A stretch of 13,701 nt of DNA from Frankiales bacterium. Its GTDB lineage: Bacteria; Actinomycetota; Actinomycetes; Mycobacteriales; SCTD01. Positions 13,586 to 13,701 of the stretch are shown here, in pieces. The notes under the pieces were generated by a model that was not told the DNA's origin, did no database searches, and worked only from the letters and a program-made list of their open reading frames with translations. The stretch lies in NCBI GenBank assembly GCA_025965735.1, contig JAOPWK010000314.1, positions 1 through 13,701 on the forward strand, read 5' to 3'. Every line of letters starts with the position of its first letter. The stretch's first letter is position 1. The translations under genes were made by a program, and so were the position numbers.

Positions 13586-13701
13586 ATGACGACTTCCACT
13601 GCTGCGCCGACCGTGCCGGCGGCCGCCGCCTCCCGGCTGCCCGCCTCCACGCTGCTCTCGCTGGCCCGCCGCGGGCTGGTCGAGGCGTGCGGGGCGGCGA
13701 C
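13586..13701 (+). CDS. N-terminal fragment, possibly SAV_6107-family HEPN protein; truncated by window edge
   Basis: Only the first 38 residues are present. After an Ala/Thr/Pro-rich start, a helix reads LPASTLLSLARRGLVEACGA. The ATG is 5 nt after GAGGAGG and 10 nt after the stop of the upstream gene, so translation from this start is very likely. The opening of SAV_6107-type HEPN proteins, a low-complexity tail and then a helix of LL-x-A-RGL-EA type, is similar. These are short helical proteins found near polymerase genes in some actinobacteria. The fragment is too short to be certain, and any helical protein could begin this way. It should share the SOS-box control of its neighbour. Confidence 0.5.
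   Translation, partial: MTTSTAAPTVPAAAASRLPASTLLSLARRGLVEACGAA

Overview
The window is high-GC DNA with GTG starts, tightly packed and overlapping genes, and protein families typical of Actinomycetota: CysN/Rrf2/SsuABC sulfur genes, a long two-domain CbiX, an AcrA1-like double reductase, a class I P450 and a DUF6504-type protein. I cannot place it below phylum. No rRNA, tRNA, CRISPR array or insertion sequence was recognised. Nearly every base is accounted for by genes or by two regulatory intergenic regions (2418-2649 and 12830-13158).

Region 1 (1-7422) is inorganic and organic sulfur assimilation. It opens inside cysN (sulfate adenylyltransferase GTPase subunit). Convergent to it is a broken TauD/TfdA-type dioxygenase, preceded by an Rrf2-family regulator on the same strand. 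A 232-bp divergent intergenic region separates the regulator from a forward operon: ssuA, ssuB, ssuC (sulfonate-type ABC importer), cysG (precorrin-2 dehydrogenase plus uroporphyrinogen-III methyltransferase) and a sirohydrochlorin chelatase (sirB/cbiX). Import would supply sulfur, CysN activates sulfate, and the last two genes make siroheme, the cofactor of assimilatory sulfite reductase, which probably lies upstream of the window. The divergent region carries an inverted repeat over a putative -35 box and a possible leaderless 43-codon reading frame with four Cys codons that ends inside a strong hairpin. This is a candidate cysteine-responsive leader.

Region 2 (7463-12829) is lipid and secondary-type oxidoreduction. 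A 666-residue protein with two fused short-chain dehydrogenase domains (fatty acyl-CoA reductase-like) overlaps a GNAT acetyltransferase that lacks a normal start codon. Convergent to these is a leftward three-gene set: SDR, then cytochrome P450, then a phosphoenolpyruvate mutase/isocitrate lyase-family protein. Its substrate is unknown.

Region 3 (12830-13701) looks DNA-damage inducible. It holds a perfect LexA-type SOS box just downstream of a putative promoter, a roughly 210-bp structured leader with two perfect inverted repeats, a DUF6504-like gene, and the start of a further gene that may be a SAV_6107-type HEPN protein. I infer that translesion polymerase genes may follow beyond the window.

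Two further points need attention. The first 2 kb contains several changes at normally invariant residues (CysN G3 box, dioxygenase metal ligand), a 1-nt deletion and a stop codon. These may be real decay or sequence error. Both convergent gene pairs end in a shared CTAG.
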